Shown here: positions 1 through 12,491 of the stretch, piece by piece
How positions within the stretch are numbered: the stretch's first letter is position 1
Layout: the number at the start of each line of letters is the position of its first letter
Assembly: GCA_026874595.1 (NCBI GenBank)
Contig: CM049316.1
Location: 52,151,676-52,215,675 of the forward strand
Length of the DNA stretch: 64,000 nucleotides
Reading direction: 5' to 3'
DNA from: Sipunculus nudus
Lineage: Eukaryota; Annelida; Sipuncula; Golfingiida; Sipunculidae
Notes under the pieces: generated by a model
Told to the model about the DNA's origin: nothing
Seen by the model: only the letters and a program-made list of their open reading frames with translations
The model's database searches: none
Made by a program: the position numbers and the translations under genes

Positions 1-1507
1 GTATTACAGTACACGGCTCATTTGGTTTGTATGACAGTACTCAGCTTCATTTGGTCTGATGAGAGTATTCAGCTTCATTTTATTTGTATCACAGTACATG
101 GCTCATTTGGTTTGTATGACAGTACTCAGCTTCATTTGGTCTGTATGACAGCACACAACTTCATTTGGTTTGTATGACAGTACACAGCTTCATTTGGTTT
201 GTATGACAGTACTCAGCTTCATTTGGTTTGTATGACAGAACTCAGCTTCATCGGGTTTGTATGACAGCACACAACTTCATTTGGTTTGTATGGCAGTACA
301 CAGCTTCTTTTGGTTTGTATGACAGCACACGGCTTCATTTGGTTTGTATGACAGTTCCCAGCTTCATTTGGTTTTTATGACAGCACACGGCTCCATTTGG
401 CTTGTATGACAGTTCCCATCTTCATTTGGATTTTATCAAAGTAGTCAGTTCCATTTGGTTTGTATGACAGTACTCAGCTTTATTTGGTTTGTATGACAGT
501 ACACAGCTTCATTTGGTTTGTATGACAGTACACAGCTTCATTTGGTCTGTATTAGAGTATTCAGCTTCATTTTATTTGTATCACAGTACACGGCTTTATT
601 TGGTTTATATGACAGTACTCACCTTCATTTGGTCTGTATGTGGGTATTCAGCTTCATTTTATTTGTATCACAGTACACGGCTTCATTTGGTTTGTATGAC
701 AGTACACAGCTTCATTTGGTCTGTATGAGAGTACTCAGCTTCATTTTATTTGTATCACAGTACACGGCTTCATTTGGTTTGTATGACAGTACACAGCTTC
801 ATTTGGTCTGTATGAGAGTACTCAGCTTCATTTTATTTGTATCACAGTACACGGCTTTATTTGGTTTATATGACAGTACTCAGCTTCATTTGTTCGTATG
901 TGAGTACTCAGCTTCATTTTATTTGTATCACAGTACACGGCTTCATTTGGTTTGTATGACATTACTCAGCTTCATTTGGTTTGTATGAGAGTACTCAGCT
1001 TCATTTTATTTGTATCACAGTACACGGCTTCATTTGGTTTATATGACAGTACTCAGCTTCATTTGGTTCGTATGAGAGTATTCAGCTTCATTTTATTTGT
1101 ATCACAGTACACGGCTTTATTTGGTTTATATGACAGTACTCAGCTTCATTTGGTTTGTATGAAAGTACTCAGCTTCATTTTATTTGTATCACAGTACACG
1201 GCTTCATTTGGTTTGTATGACAGTACTCAGCTTCATTTGGTCTGTATGAGAGTACTCAGCTTCATTTTATTTGTATCACAGTACACGGCTTCATTTGGTT
1301 TGTATGACAGTACACAGCTTCATTTGGTCTGTATGAGAGTATTCAGCTTCATTTTATTTGTATCACAGTACAAGGCTTTATTTGGTTTATATGACAGTGC
1401 TCGGCTTCATTTGGTCTGTATGAGAGTATTCAGCTTCATTTTATTTGTATCACAGTACACGGCTCATTTGGTTTGTATGACAGTACTCAGCTTCATTTGG
1501 TCTGTAT
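1..1507 (+). repeat. Truncated higher-order unit at left edge
   Basis: The segment opens inside a C-like monomer (GTATTACAG), matching the sequence that follows a D3 block at 4979, 8510 and 24583. The missing left neighbour is therefore probably a D3 block. A D1 block fills 131-536 and an ABC run follows to about 1577. Within that run one A monomer at about 893 is 28 bp (CATTTGTTCG) and breaks the open frame. The segment reappears at 24583 with an offset of 24582 bp, where two extra 87-bp trimers are present. Confidence 0.85.
131..536 (+). repeat. D1 block (anchor 249)
   Basis: This is the type example of D1, with fourteen 29-bp monomers. In order the tails or cores are GCACACAAC, ACACAGC, ACTCAGC, GAACTCAGC, TTCATCGGG head, GTATGGCAG, TTCTTTTGG head, GTTCCCAGC, GCACACGGC, TTGGCTTG with GTTCCCATC, TATCAAAGTAG, ACTCAGC, TTTATTTGG head, ACACAGC. 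This copy has GTAGTCAGT instead of GTAGTCAGC. All three forward frames are closed. Confidence 0.92.
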
Positions 1508-1577
1508 GAGAGTATTCAGCTTCATTTTATTTGTATCACAGTACACGGCTCATTTGGTTTGTATGACAGTACTCAGC

Positions 1578-1983
1578 TTCATTTGGTCTGTATGACAGCA
1601 CACAACTTCATTTGGTTTGTATGACAGTACACAGCTTCATTTGGTTTGTATGACAGTACTCAGCTTCATTTGGTTTGTATGACAGAACTCAGCTTCATCG
1701 GGTTTGTATGACAGCACACAACTTCATTTGGTTTGTATGGCAGTACACAGCTTCTTTTGGTTTGTATGACAGCACACGGCTTCATTTGGTTTGTATGACA
1801 GTTCCCAGCTTCATTTGGTTTTTATGACAGCACACGGCTCCATTTGGCTTGTATGACAGTTCCCATCTTCATTTGGTTTTTATCAAAGTAGTCAGCTCCA
1901 TTTGGTTTGTATGACAGTACTCAGCTTTATTTGGTTTGTATGACAGTACACAGCTTCATTTGGTTTGTATGACAGTACACAGC
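1578..1983 (+). repeat. D1 block (anchor 1696)
   Basis: The fourteen D1 monomers are complete. The TATCAAAGTAG monomer has a TTTGGTTTTTATC head rather than the TTTGGATTTTATC seen at 421. The next anchor is 1448 bp away. Confidence 0.9.
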
Positions 1984-3025
1984 TTCATTTGGTCTGTTTG
2001 AGAGTATTCAGCTTCATTTTATTTGTATCACAGTACACGGCTTTATTTGGTTTATATGACAGTACTCACGTTCATTTGGTCTGTATGTGGGTATTCAGCT
2101 TCATTTTATTTGTATCACAGTACACGGCTTCATTTGGTTTGTATGACAGTACACAGCTTCATTTGGTCTGTATGATAGTATTCAGCTTCATTTTATTTGT
2201 ATCACAGTACACGGCTTTATTTGGTTTATATGACAGTACTCAGCTTCATTTGGTTCGTATGAGAGTACTCAGCTTCATTTTATTTGTATCACAGTACAAG
2301 GCTTCATTTGGTTTGTATGACAGTACACAGCTTCATTTGGTCTGTATCAGAGTATTCAGCTTCATTTTATTTGTATCACAGTACACGGCTTTATTTGGTT
2401 TATATGACAGTACACAGCTTCATTTGGTCTGTATGAGAGTATTCAGCTTCATTTTATTTGTATCACAGTACACGGCTTCATTTGGTTTGTATGACAGTAC
2501 GCAGCTTCATTTGGTCTGTATGAGAGTATTCAGCTTCATTTTATTTGTATCACAGTACAGGGCTTCATTTGGTTTGTATGACAGTACACAGCTTCATTTG
2601 GTCTGTATGAGAGTATTCAGCTTCATTTTATTTGTATCACAGTACACGGCTTCATTTGGTTTGTATGACAGTACTCAGCTTCATTTGGTCTGTATGAGAG
2701 TACTCAGCTTCATTATTTTGTATCACAGTACACGGCTTTACCTGGTTTATATGACAGTACTCAGCTTCATTTGGTCTGTATGAGAGTACTCAGCTTCATT
2801 TTATTTGTATCACAGTACACGGCTTCATTTGGTTTGTATGACAGTACACAGCTTCATTTGGTCTGTATGAGAGTATTCAGCTTCATTTTATTTGTATCAC
2901 AGAACAAGGCTTTATTTGGTTTATATGACAGTACTCGGCTTCATTTGGTCTGTATGAGAGTATTCAGCTTCATTTTATTTGTATCACAGTACACGGCTCA
3001 TTTTGTTTGTATGACAGTACTCAGC

Positions 3026-3547
3026 TTCATTTGGTCTGTATGACAGCACACAACTTCATTTGGTTTGTATGACAGTACACAGCTTCATTTGGTTTGTATG
3101 ACAGTACTCAGCTTCATTTGGTTTGTATGACAGAACTCAGCTTCATCGGGTTTGTATGACAGCACACGGCTTCATTTGGTTTGTATGACAGTTCCCAGCT
3201 TCATTTGGTTTTTATGACAGCACACGGCTCCATTTGGCTTGTATGACAGTTCCCAGCTTCATTTGGTTTTTATCAAAGTAGTCAGCTCCATTTGGTTTGT
3301 ATGACAGTACTCAGCTTTATTTGGTTTGTATGACAGCACACGGCTTCATTTGGTTTGTATGACAGTTCCCAGCTTCATTTGGTTTTTATGACAGCACACG
3401 GCTCAATTTGGCTTTTATGACAGTTCCCATCTTCATTTGGATTTTATCAAAGTAGTCAGCTCCATTTGGTTTGTATGACAGTACTCAGCTTTATTTGGTT
3501 TGTATGACAGTACACAGCTTCATTTGGTTTGTATGACAGTACACAGC
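3026..3547 (+). repeat. D2 block (anchor 3144)
   Basis: This is the type example of D2, with eighteen monomers. Relative to D1 it lacks the GTATGGCAG and TTCTTTTGG monomers. It carries the six-monomer cassette from GCACACGGC through TATCAAAGTAG to the TTTATTTGG head twice (174-bp period). The second cassette reads TCAATTTGGCTTTT. Confidence 0.92.
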
Positions 3548-3981
3548 TTCATTTGGTCTGTATTAGAGTATTCAGCTTCATTTTATTTGTATCACAGTAC
3601 ACGGCTTTACTTGGTTTATATGACAGTACTCACCTTCATTTGGTCTGTATGTGGGTATTCAGCTTCATTTTATTTGTATCACAGTACACGGCTTCATTTG
3701 GTTTGTATGACAGTACACAGCTTCATTTGATCTGTATGAGAGTATTCAGCTTCATTTTATTTGTATCACAGTACACGGCTTCATTTGGTTTGTATGACAG
3801 TACACAGCTTCATTTGGTCTGTATGAGAGTACTCAGCTTCATTTTATTTGTATCACAGTACACGGCTTCATTTGGTTTGTATGACAGTACACAGCTTCAT
3901 TTGGTCTGTATGAGAGTACTCAGCTTCATTTTATTTGTATCACAGTACACGGCTCATTTTGTTTGTATGACAGTACTCAGC

Positions 3982-4503
3982 TTCATTTGGTCTGTATGAC
4001 AGCACACAACTTCATTTGGTTTGTATGACAGTACACAGCTTCATTTGGTTTGTATGACAGTACTCAGCTTCATTTGGTTTGTATGACAGAACTCAGCTTC
4101 ATCGGGTTTGTATGACAGCACACGGCTTCATTTGGTTTGTATGACAGTTCCCAGCTTCATTTGGTTTTTATGACAGCACACGGCTCCATTTGGCTTGTAT
4201 GACAGTTCCCAGCTTCATTTGGTTTTTATCAAAGTAGTCAGCTTCATTTGGTTTGTATGACAGTACTCAGCTTTATTTGGTTTGTATGACAGCACACGGC
4301 TTCATTTGGTTTGTATGACAGTTCCCAGCTTCATTTGGTTTTTATGACAGCACACGGCTCCATTTGGCTTGTATGACAGTTCCCATCTTCATTTGGATTT
4401 TACCAAAGTAGTCAGCTCCATTTGGTTTGTATGACAGTACTCAGCTTTATTTGGTTTGTATGACAGTACACAGCTTCATTTGGTTTGTATGTGAGTACTC
4501 AGC
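3982..4503 (+). repeat. D2 block (anchor 4100)
   Basis: Its second cassette has TTTTACCAAAGTAG (C for T in the TATCAAAG motif). The last monomer is a B-like GTATGTGAG rather than GTATGACAG. The spacing from the previous D2 is 956 bp. Confidence 0.9.
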
Positions 4504-4734
4504 TTCATTTTATTTGTATCACAGTACACGGCTTCATTTGGTTTGTATGACAGTACACAGCTTCATTTGGTCTGTATGAGAGTATTCAGCTTCATTTTAT
4601 TTGTATCACAGAACAAGGCTTTATTTGGTTTATATGACAGTACTCGGCTTCATTTGGTCTGTATGAGAGTATTCAGCTTCATTTTATTTGTATCACAGTA
4701 CACGGCTCATTTTGTTTGTATGACAGTACTCAGC

Positions 4735-5514
4735 TTCATTTGGTCTGTATGACAGCACACAACTTCATTTGGTTTGTATGACAGTACACAGCTTCATTTG
4801 GTTTGTATGACGGTACTCAGCTTCATTTGGTTTGTATGACAGAACTCAGCTTCATCGGGTTTGTATGACAGCACACGGCTTCATTTGGTTTGTATGCCAG
4901 TTCCCAGCTTCATTTGGTTTTTCTGACAGCACACGGCTCCATTTGGCTTGTATGACAGTTCCCAGCTTCATTTTATTTGTATTACAGTACACGGCTCATT
5001 TGGTTTGTATGACAGTACTCAGCTTCATTTGGTCTGATGAGAGTATTCAGCTTCATTTTATTTGTATCACAGTACATGGCTCATTTGGTTTGTATGACAG
5101 TACTCAGCTTCATTTGGTCTGTATGACAGCACACAACTTCATTTGGTTTGTATGACAGTACCCAGCTTCATTTGGTTTGTATGACAGTACTCAGCTTCAT
5201 TTGGTTTGTATGACAGAACTCAGCTTCATCGGGTTTGTATGACAGCACACAACTTCATTTGGTTTGTATGGCAGTACACAGCTTCTTTTGGTTTGTATGA
5301 CAGCACACGGCTTCATTTGGTTTGTATGACAGTTCCCAGCTTCATTTGGTTTTTATGACAGCACACGGCTCCATTTGGCTTGTATGACAGTTCCCATCTT
5401 CATTTGGTTTTTATCAAAGTAGTCAGCTCCATTTGGTTTGTATGACAGTACTCAGCTTTATTTGGTTTGTATGACAGTACACAGCTTCATTTGGTTTGTA
5501 TGACAGTACACAGC
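4735..5514 (+). repeat. D3-D1 composite (anchors 4853, 5227)
   Basis: D3 (4735-4966) is an eight-monomer D block that stops after one GTTCCCAGC cassette half and has GTATGCCAG. Five linker monomers follow (4967-5108), three of them 28 bp long, including GTCTGATGAGAG. A full D1 block (5109-5514) follows. The anchors are 374 bp apart. This copy alone has TTTTTCTGACAG near 4919. Confidence 0.9.
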
Positions 5515-6556
5515 TTCATTTGGTCTGTATGAGAGTATTCAGCTTCATTTTATTTGTATCACAGTACACGGCTTTATTTGGTTTATATGACAGTACTCAC
5601 GTTCATTTGGTCTGTATGTGGGTATTCAGCTTCATTTTATTTGTATCACAGTACACGGCTTCATTTGGTTTGTATGACAGTACACAGCTTCATTTGGTCT
5701 GTATGATAGTATTCAGCTTCATTTTATTTGTATCACAGTACACGGCTTTATTTGGTTTATATGACAGTACTCAGCTTCATTTGGTTCGTATGAGAGTACT
5801 CAGCTTCATTTTATTTGTATCACAGTACAAGGCTTCATTTGGTTTGTATGACAGTACACAGCTTCATTTGGTCTGTATCAGAGTATTCAGCTTTATTTTA
5901 TTTGTATCACAGTACACGGCTTTATTTGGTTTATATGACAGTACACAGCTTCATTTGGTCTGTATGAGAGTATTCAGCTTCATTTTATTTGTATCACAGT
6001 ACACGGCTTCATTTGGTTTGTATGACAGTACGCAGCTTCATTTGGTCTGTATGAGAGTATTCAGCTTCATTTTATTTGTATCACAGTACAGGGCTTCATT
6101 TGGTTTGTATGACAGTACACAGCTTCATTTGGTCTGTATGAGAGTATTCAGCTTCATTTTATTTGTATCACAGTACACGGCTTCATTTGGTTTGTATGAC
6201 AGTACTCAGCTTCATTTGGTCTGTATGAGAGTACTCAGCTTCATTTTTTTGTATCACAGTACACGGCTTTACCTGGTTTATATGACAGTACTCAGCTTCA
6301 TTTGGTCTGTATGAGAGTACTCAGCTTCATTTTATTTGTATCACAGTACACGGCTTCATTTGGTTTGTATGACAGTACACAGCTTCATTTGGTCTGTATG
6401 AGAGTATTCAGCTTCATTTTATTTGTATCACAGAACAAGGCTTTATTTGGTTTATATGACAGTACTCGGCTTCATTTGGTCTGTATGAGAGTATTCAGCT
6501 TCATTTTATTTGTATCACAGTACACGGCTCATTTTGTTTGTATGACAGTACTCAGC

Positions 6557-7078
6557 TTCATTTGGTCTGTATGACAGCACACAACTTCATTTGGTTTGTA
6601 TGACAGTACACAGCTTCATTTGGTTTGTATGACAGTACTCAGCTTCATTTGGTTTGTATGACAGAACTCAGCTTCATCGGGTTTGTATGACAGCACACGG
6701 CTTCATTTGGTTTGTATGACAGTTCCCAGCTTCATTTGGTTTTTATGACAGCACACGGCTCCATTTGGCTTGTATGACAGTTCCCAGCTTCATTTGGTTT
6801 TTATCAAAGTAGTCAGCTCCATTTGGTTTGTATGACAGTACTCAGCTTTATTTGGTTTGTATGACAGCACACGGCTTCATTTGGTTTGTATGACAGTTCC
6901 CAGCTTCATTTGGTTTTTATGACAGCACACGGCTCAATTTGGCTTTTATGACAGTTCCCATCTTCATTTGGATTTTATCAAAGTAGTCAGCTCCATTTGG
7001 TTTGTATGACAGTACTCAGCTTTATTTGGTTTGTATGACAGTACACAGCTTCATTTGGTTTGTATGACAGTACACAGC
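6557..7078 (+). repeat. D2 block (anchor 6675)
   Basis: It is the partner of the block at 3026, with the same TCAATTTGGCTTTT second cassette. Confidence 0.9.
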
Positions 7079-7512
7079 TTCATTTGGTCTGTATTAGAGT
7101 ATTCAGCTTCATTTTATTTGTATCACAGTACACGGCTTTACTTGGTTTATATGACAGTACTCACCTTCATTTGGTCTGTATGTGGGTATTCAGCTTCATT
7201 TTATTTGTATCACAGTACACGGCTTCATTTGGTTTGTATGACAGTACACAGCTTCATTTGATCTGTATGAGAGTATTCAGCTTCATTTTATTTGTATCAC
7301 AGTACACGGCTTCATTTGGTTTGTATGACAATACACAGCTTCATTTGGTCTGTATGAGAGTACTCAGCTTCATTTTATTTGTATCACAGTACACGGCTTC
7401 ATTTGGTTTGTATGACAGTACACAGCTTCATTTGGTCTGTATGAGAGTACTCAGCTTCATTTTATTTGTATCACAGTACACGGCTCATTTTGTTTGTATG
7501 ACAGTACTCAGC

Positions 7513-8034
7513 TTCATTTGGTCTGTATGACAGCACACAACTTCATTTGGTTTGTATGACAGTACACAGCTTCATTTGGTTTGTATGACAGTACTCAGCT
7601 TCATTTGGTTTGTATGACAGAACTCAGCTTCATCGGGTTTGTATGACAGCACACGGCTTCATTTGGTTTGTATGACAGTTCCCAGCTTCATTTGGTTTTT
7701 ATGACAGCACACGGCTCCATTTGGCTTGTATGACAGTTCCCAGCTTCATTTGGTTTTTATCAAAGTAGTCAGCTTCATTTGGTTTGTATGACAGTACTCA
7801 GCTTTATTTGGTTTGTATGACAGCACACGGCTTCATTTGGTTTGTATGACAGTTCCCAGCTTCATTTGGTTTTTATGACAGCACACGGCTCCATTTGGCT
7901 TGTATGACAGTTCCCATCTTCATTTGGATTTTACCAAAGTAGTCAGCTCCATTTGGTTTGTATGACAGTACTCAGCTTTATTTGGTTTGTATGACAGTAC
8001 ACAGCTTCATTTGGTTTGTATGTGAGTACTCAGC
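7513..8034 (+). repeat. D2 block (anchor 7631)
   Basis: It is the partner of the block at 3982, with the same ACCAAAGTAG variant and GTATGTGAG exit monomer. Confidence 0.9.
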
Positions 8035-8265
8035 TTCATTTTATTTGTATCACAGTACACGGCTTCATTTGGTTTGTATGACAGTACACAGCTTCATTTG
8101 GTCTGTATGAGAGTATTCAGCTTCATTTTATTTGTATCACAGAACAAGGCTTTATTTGGTTTATATGACAGTACTCGGCTTCATTTGGTCTGTATGAGAG
8201 TATTCAGCTTCATTTTATTTGTATCACAGTACACGGCTCATTTTGTTTGTATGACAGTACTCAGC

Positions 8266-9045
8266 TTCATTTGGTCTGTATGACAGCACACAACTTCATT
8301 TGGTTTGTATGACAGTACACAGCTTCATTTGGTTTGTATGACGGTACTCAGCTTCATTTGGTTTGTATGACAGAACTCAGCTTCATCGGGTTTGTATGAC
8401 AGCACACGGCTTCATTTGGTTTGTATGCCAGTTCCCAGCTTCATTTGGTTTTTATGACAGCACACGGCTCCATTTGGCTTGTATGACAGTTCCCAGCTTC
8501 ATTTTATTTGTATTACAGTACACGGCTCATTTGGTTTGTATGACAGTACTCAGCTTCATTTGGTCTGATGAGAGTATTCAGCTTCATTTTATTTGTATCA
8601 CAGTACATGGCTCATTTGGTTTGTATGACAGTACTCAGCTTCATTTGGTCTGTATGACAGCACACAACTTCATTTGGTTTGTATGACAGTACCCAGCTTC
8701 ATTTGGTTTGTATGACAGTACTCAGCTTCATTTGGTTTGTATGACAGAACTCAGCTTCATCGGGTTTGTATGACAGCACACAACTTCATTTGGTTTGTAT
8801 GGCAGTACACAGCTTCTTTTGGTTTGTATGACAGCACACGGCTTCATTTGGTTTGTATGACAGTTCCCAGCTTCATTTGGTTTTTATGACAGCACACGGC
8901 TCCATTTGGCTTGTATGACAGTTCCCATCTTCATTTGGATTTTATCAAAGTAGTCAGCTCCATTTGATTTGTATGACAGTACTAAGCTTTATTTGGTTTG
9001 TATGACAGTACACAGCTTCATTTGGTTTGTATGACAGTACACAGC
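8266..9045 (+). repeat. D3-D1 composite (anchors 8384, 8758)
   Basis: The 374-bp anchor spacing is retained. The D1 part has CATTTGATTTG near 8961 and GTACTAAGC near 8991; the composite at 29375 also carries CATTTGATTTG. Confidence 0.9.
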
Positions 9046-10232
9046 TTCATTTGGTCTGTATGAGAGTACTCAGCTTCATTTTATTTGTATCACAGTACAC
9101 GGCTTCATTTGGTTTGTATGATAGTACACAGCTTCATTTGGTCTGTATGAGAGTACTCAGCTTCATTTTATTTGTATCACAGTACACGGCTTTATTTGGT
9201 TTATATGACAGTACTCAGCTTCATTTGGTTCGTATGTGAGTACTCAGCTTCATTTTATTTGTATCACAGTACACGGCTTCATTTGGTTTGTATGACATTA
9301 CTCAGCTTCATTTGGTTTGTATGAGAGTACTCAGCTTCATTTTATTTGTATCACAGTACACGGCTTCATTTGGTTTATATGACAGTACTCAGCTTCATTT
9401 GGTTCGTATGAGAGTATTCAGCTTCATTTTATTTGTATCACAGTACACGGCTTTATTTGGTTTATATGACAGTACTCAACTTCATTTGGTTTGTATGAAA
9501 GTACTCAGCTTCATTTTATTTGTATCACAGTACACGGCTTCATTTGGTTTGTATGACAGTACTCAGCTTCATTTGGTCTGTATGAGAGTACTCAGCTTCA
9601 TTTTATTTGTATCACAGTACACGGCTTCATTTGGTTTGTATGACAGTACTCAGCTTCATTTGGTCTGTATGTGAGTATTCAGCTTCATTTTATTTGTATC
9701 ACAGTACACGGCTTTATTTGGTTTATATGACAGTACTCAGCTTCATTTGGTCTGTATGAGAGTACTCAGCTTCATTTTATTTGTATCACAGTACACGGCT
9801 TCATTTGGTTTGTATGACAGTACACAGCTTCATTTGGTCTGTATGAGAGTATTCAGCTTCATTTTATTTGTATCACAGTACAAGGCTTTATTTGGTTTAT
9901 ATGACAGTGCTCGGCTTCATTTGGTCTGTATGAGAGTATTCAGCTTCATTTTATTTGTATCACAGTACACGGCTCATTTGGTTTGTATGACAGTACTCAG
10001 CTTCATTTGGTCTGTATGAGAGTATTCAGCTTCATTTTATTTGTATCACAGTACACGGCTCATTTGGTTTGTATGACAGTACTCAGCTTCATTTGGTCTG
10101 TATGACAGCACACAACTTCATTTGGTTTGTATGACAGTACACAGCTTCATTTGGTTTGTATGACAGTACTCAGCTTCATTTGGTTTGTATGACAGAACTC
10201 AGCTTCATCGGGTTTGTATGACAGCACACAAC
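8570..10232 (+). repeat. Flank between the 3531-bp units and the 5358-bp pair
   Basis: This stretch holds the D1 block at 8640-9045, an ABC run, and the first part of the D1 block at 10088. Its sequence recurs from about 20415 to 22077 at an offset of 11845 bp, including TGACATTACTCAGC near 9293 and GATAGTACACAGC near 9120 (the later copy has GACAGTACACAGC). The flank therefore appears on both sides of the 5358-bp duplication. Confidence 0.82.
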
Positions 10233-10493
10233 TTCATTTGGTTTGTATGGCAGTACACAGCTTCTTTTGGTTTGTATGACAGCACACGGCTTCATTTGGT
10301 TTGTATGACAGTTCCCAGCTTCATTTGGTTTTTATGACAGCACACGGCTCCATTTGGCTTGTATGACAGTTCCCATCTTCATTTGGTTTTTATCAAAGTA
10401 GTCAGCTCCATTTGGTTTGTATGACAGTACTCAGCTTTATTTGGTTTGTATGACAGTACACAGCTTCATTTGGTTTGTATGACAGTACACAGC
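10088..10493 (+). repeat. D1 block (anchor 10206)
   Basis: Its sixth monomer (from 10233) is the left breakpoint of the 5358-bp duplication. Only the last nine monomers are repeated at 15591. Confidence 0.9.
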
Positions 10494-11535
10494 TTCATTT
10501 GGTCTGTATGAGAGTATTCAGCTTCATTTTATTTGTATCACAGTACACGGCTTTATTTGGTTTATGTGACAGTACCCACCTTCATTTGGTCTGTATGTGG
10601 GTATTCAGCTTCATTTTATTTGTATCACAGTACACGGCTTCATTTGGTTTGTATGACAGTACACAGCTTCATTTGGTCTGTATGATAGTATTCAGCTTCA
10701 TTTTATTTGTATCACAGTACACGGCTTTATTTGGTTTATATGACAGTACTCAGCTTCATTTGGTTCGTATGAGAGTACTCAGCTTCATTTTATTTGTATC
10801 ACAGTACAAGGCTTCATTTGGGTTGTATGACAGTACACAGCTTCATTTGGTCTGTATCAGAGTATTCAGCTTCATTTTATTTGTATCACAGTACACGGCT
10901 TTATTTGGTTTATATGACAGTACACAGCTTCATTTGGTCTGTATGAGAGTATTCAGCTTCATTTTATTTGTATCACAGTACACGGCTTCATTTGGTTTGT
11001 ATGACAGTACGCAGCTTCATTTGGTCTGTATGAGAGTATTCAGCTTCATTTTATTTGTATCACAGTACACGGCTTCATTTGGTTTGTATGACAGTACACA
11101 GCTTCATTTGGTCTGTATGAGAGTATTCAGCTTCATTTTATTTGTATCACAGTACACGGCTTCATTTGGTTTGTATGACAGTACTCAGCTTCATTTGGTC
11201 TGTATGAGAGTACTCAGCTTCATTTTTTTGTATCACAGTACACGGCTTTACCTGGTTTATATGACAGTACTCAGCTTCATTTGGTCTGTATGAGAGTACT
11301 CAGCTTCATTTTATTTGTATCACAGTACACGGCTTCATTTGGTTTGTATGACAGTACACAGCTTCATTTGGTCTGTATGAGAGTATTCAGCTTCATTTTA
11401 TTTGTATCACAGAACAAGGCTTTATTTGGTTTATATGACAGTACTCGGCTTCATTTGGTCTGTATGAGAGTATTCAGCTTCATTTTATTTGTATCACAGT
11501 ACACGGCTCATTTTGTTTGTATGACAGTACTCAGC

Positions 11536-12057
11536 TTCATTTGGTCTGTATGACAGCACACAACTTCATTTGGTTTGTATGGCAGTACACAGCTTCATTT
11601 GGTTTGTATGACAGTACTCAGCTTCATTTGGTTTGTATGACAGAACTCAGCTTCATCGGGTTTGTATGACAGCACACGGCTTCATTTGGTTTGTATGACA
11701 GTTCCCAGCTTCATTTGGTTTTTATGACAGCACACGGCTCCATTTGGCTTGTATGACAGTTCCCAGCTTCATTTGGTTTTTATCAAAGTAGTCAGCTTCA
11801 TTTGGTTTGTATGACAGTACTCAGCTTTATTTGGTTTGTATGACAGCACACGGCTTCATTTGGTTTGTATGACAGTTCCCAGCTTCATTTGGTTTTTATG
11901 ACAGCACACGGCTCAATTTGGCTTGTATGACAGTTCCCATCTTCATTTGGATTTTATCAAAGTAGTCAGCTCCATTTGGTTTGTATGACAGTACTCAGCT
12001 TTATTTGGTTTGTATGACAGTACACAGCTTCATTTGGTTTGTATGACAGTACACAGC
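11536..12057 (+). repeat. D2 block (anchor 11654)
   Basis: The second monomer has GTATGGCAG, normally a D1 mark, and the first TATCAAAG monomer is followed by a TTCATTTGG rather than a TCCATTTGG head. The second cassette reads TCAATTTGGCTTG. Confidence 0.88.
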
Positions 12058-12491
12058 TTCATTTGGTCTGTATTAGAGTATTCAGCTTCATTTTATTTTT
12101 ATCACAGTACACGGCTTTATTTGGTTTATATGACAGTACTCACCTTCATTTGGTCTGTATGTGGGTATTCAGCTTCATTTTATTTGTATCACAGTACACG
12201 GCTTCATTTGGTTTGTATGACAGTACACAGCTTCATTTGGTCTGTATGAGAGTATTCAGCTTCATTTTATTTGTATCACAGTACACGGCTTCATTTGGTT
12301 TGTATGACAGTACACAGCTTCATTTGGTCTGTATGAGAGTACTCAGCTTCATTTTATTTGTATCACAGTACACGGCTTCATTTGGTTTGTATGACAGTAC
12401 ACAGCTTCATTTGGTCTGTATGAGAGTACTCAGCTTCATTTTATTTGTATCACAGTACACGGCTCATTTTGTTTGTATGACAGTACTCAGC

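Larger units (their letters stand above)
1508..5038 (+). repeat. 3531-bp higher-order repeat, copy 1
   Basis: Its D-block order is D1 (anchor 1696), D2 (3144), D2 (4100), D3 (4853), separated by ABC runs. The anchor spacings are 1448, 956 and 753 bp, then 374 bp into the next unit, summing to 3531. The next unit repeats the same order and spacing. Private differences include GTCTGTTTGAGAG near 1992 and CATTATTTTG near 2713, where copy 2 has GTCTGTATGAGAG and CATTTTTTTG. Confidence 0.9.
5039..8569 (+). repeat. 3531-bp higher-order repeat, copy 2
   Basis: Anchors lie at 5227, 6675, 7631 and 8384, each exactly 3531 bp after its partner in copy 1. Rare variants are shared with copy 1, such as TCAATTTGGCTTTT in the D2 block and TTTTACCAAAGTAG in the next one. 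Copy 2 has its own change GACAATACACAG near 7327. A third unit begins after 8569 but follows a different course beyond the D1 block at 8640. Confidence 0.9.

Noticed and set aside
247-275. A CENP-B box in the monomer with TTCATCGGG.
   Set aside because: The CENP-B box needs TTCG, then A at a fixed place, then CGGG. Only the CGGG portion is present, and the preceding bases do not fit.
489-988. Overlapping open frames in two forward phases, suggesting overlapping genes.
   Set aside because: The same repeat read in shifted monomer phase gives the same residue pattern one monomer later. These are shadows of the satellite.
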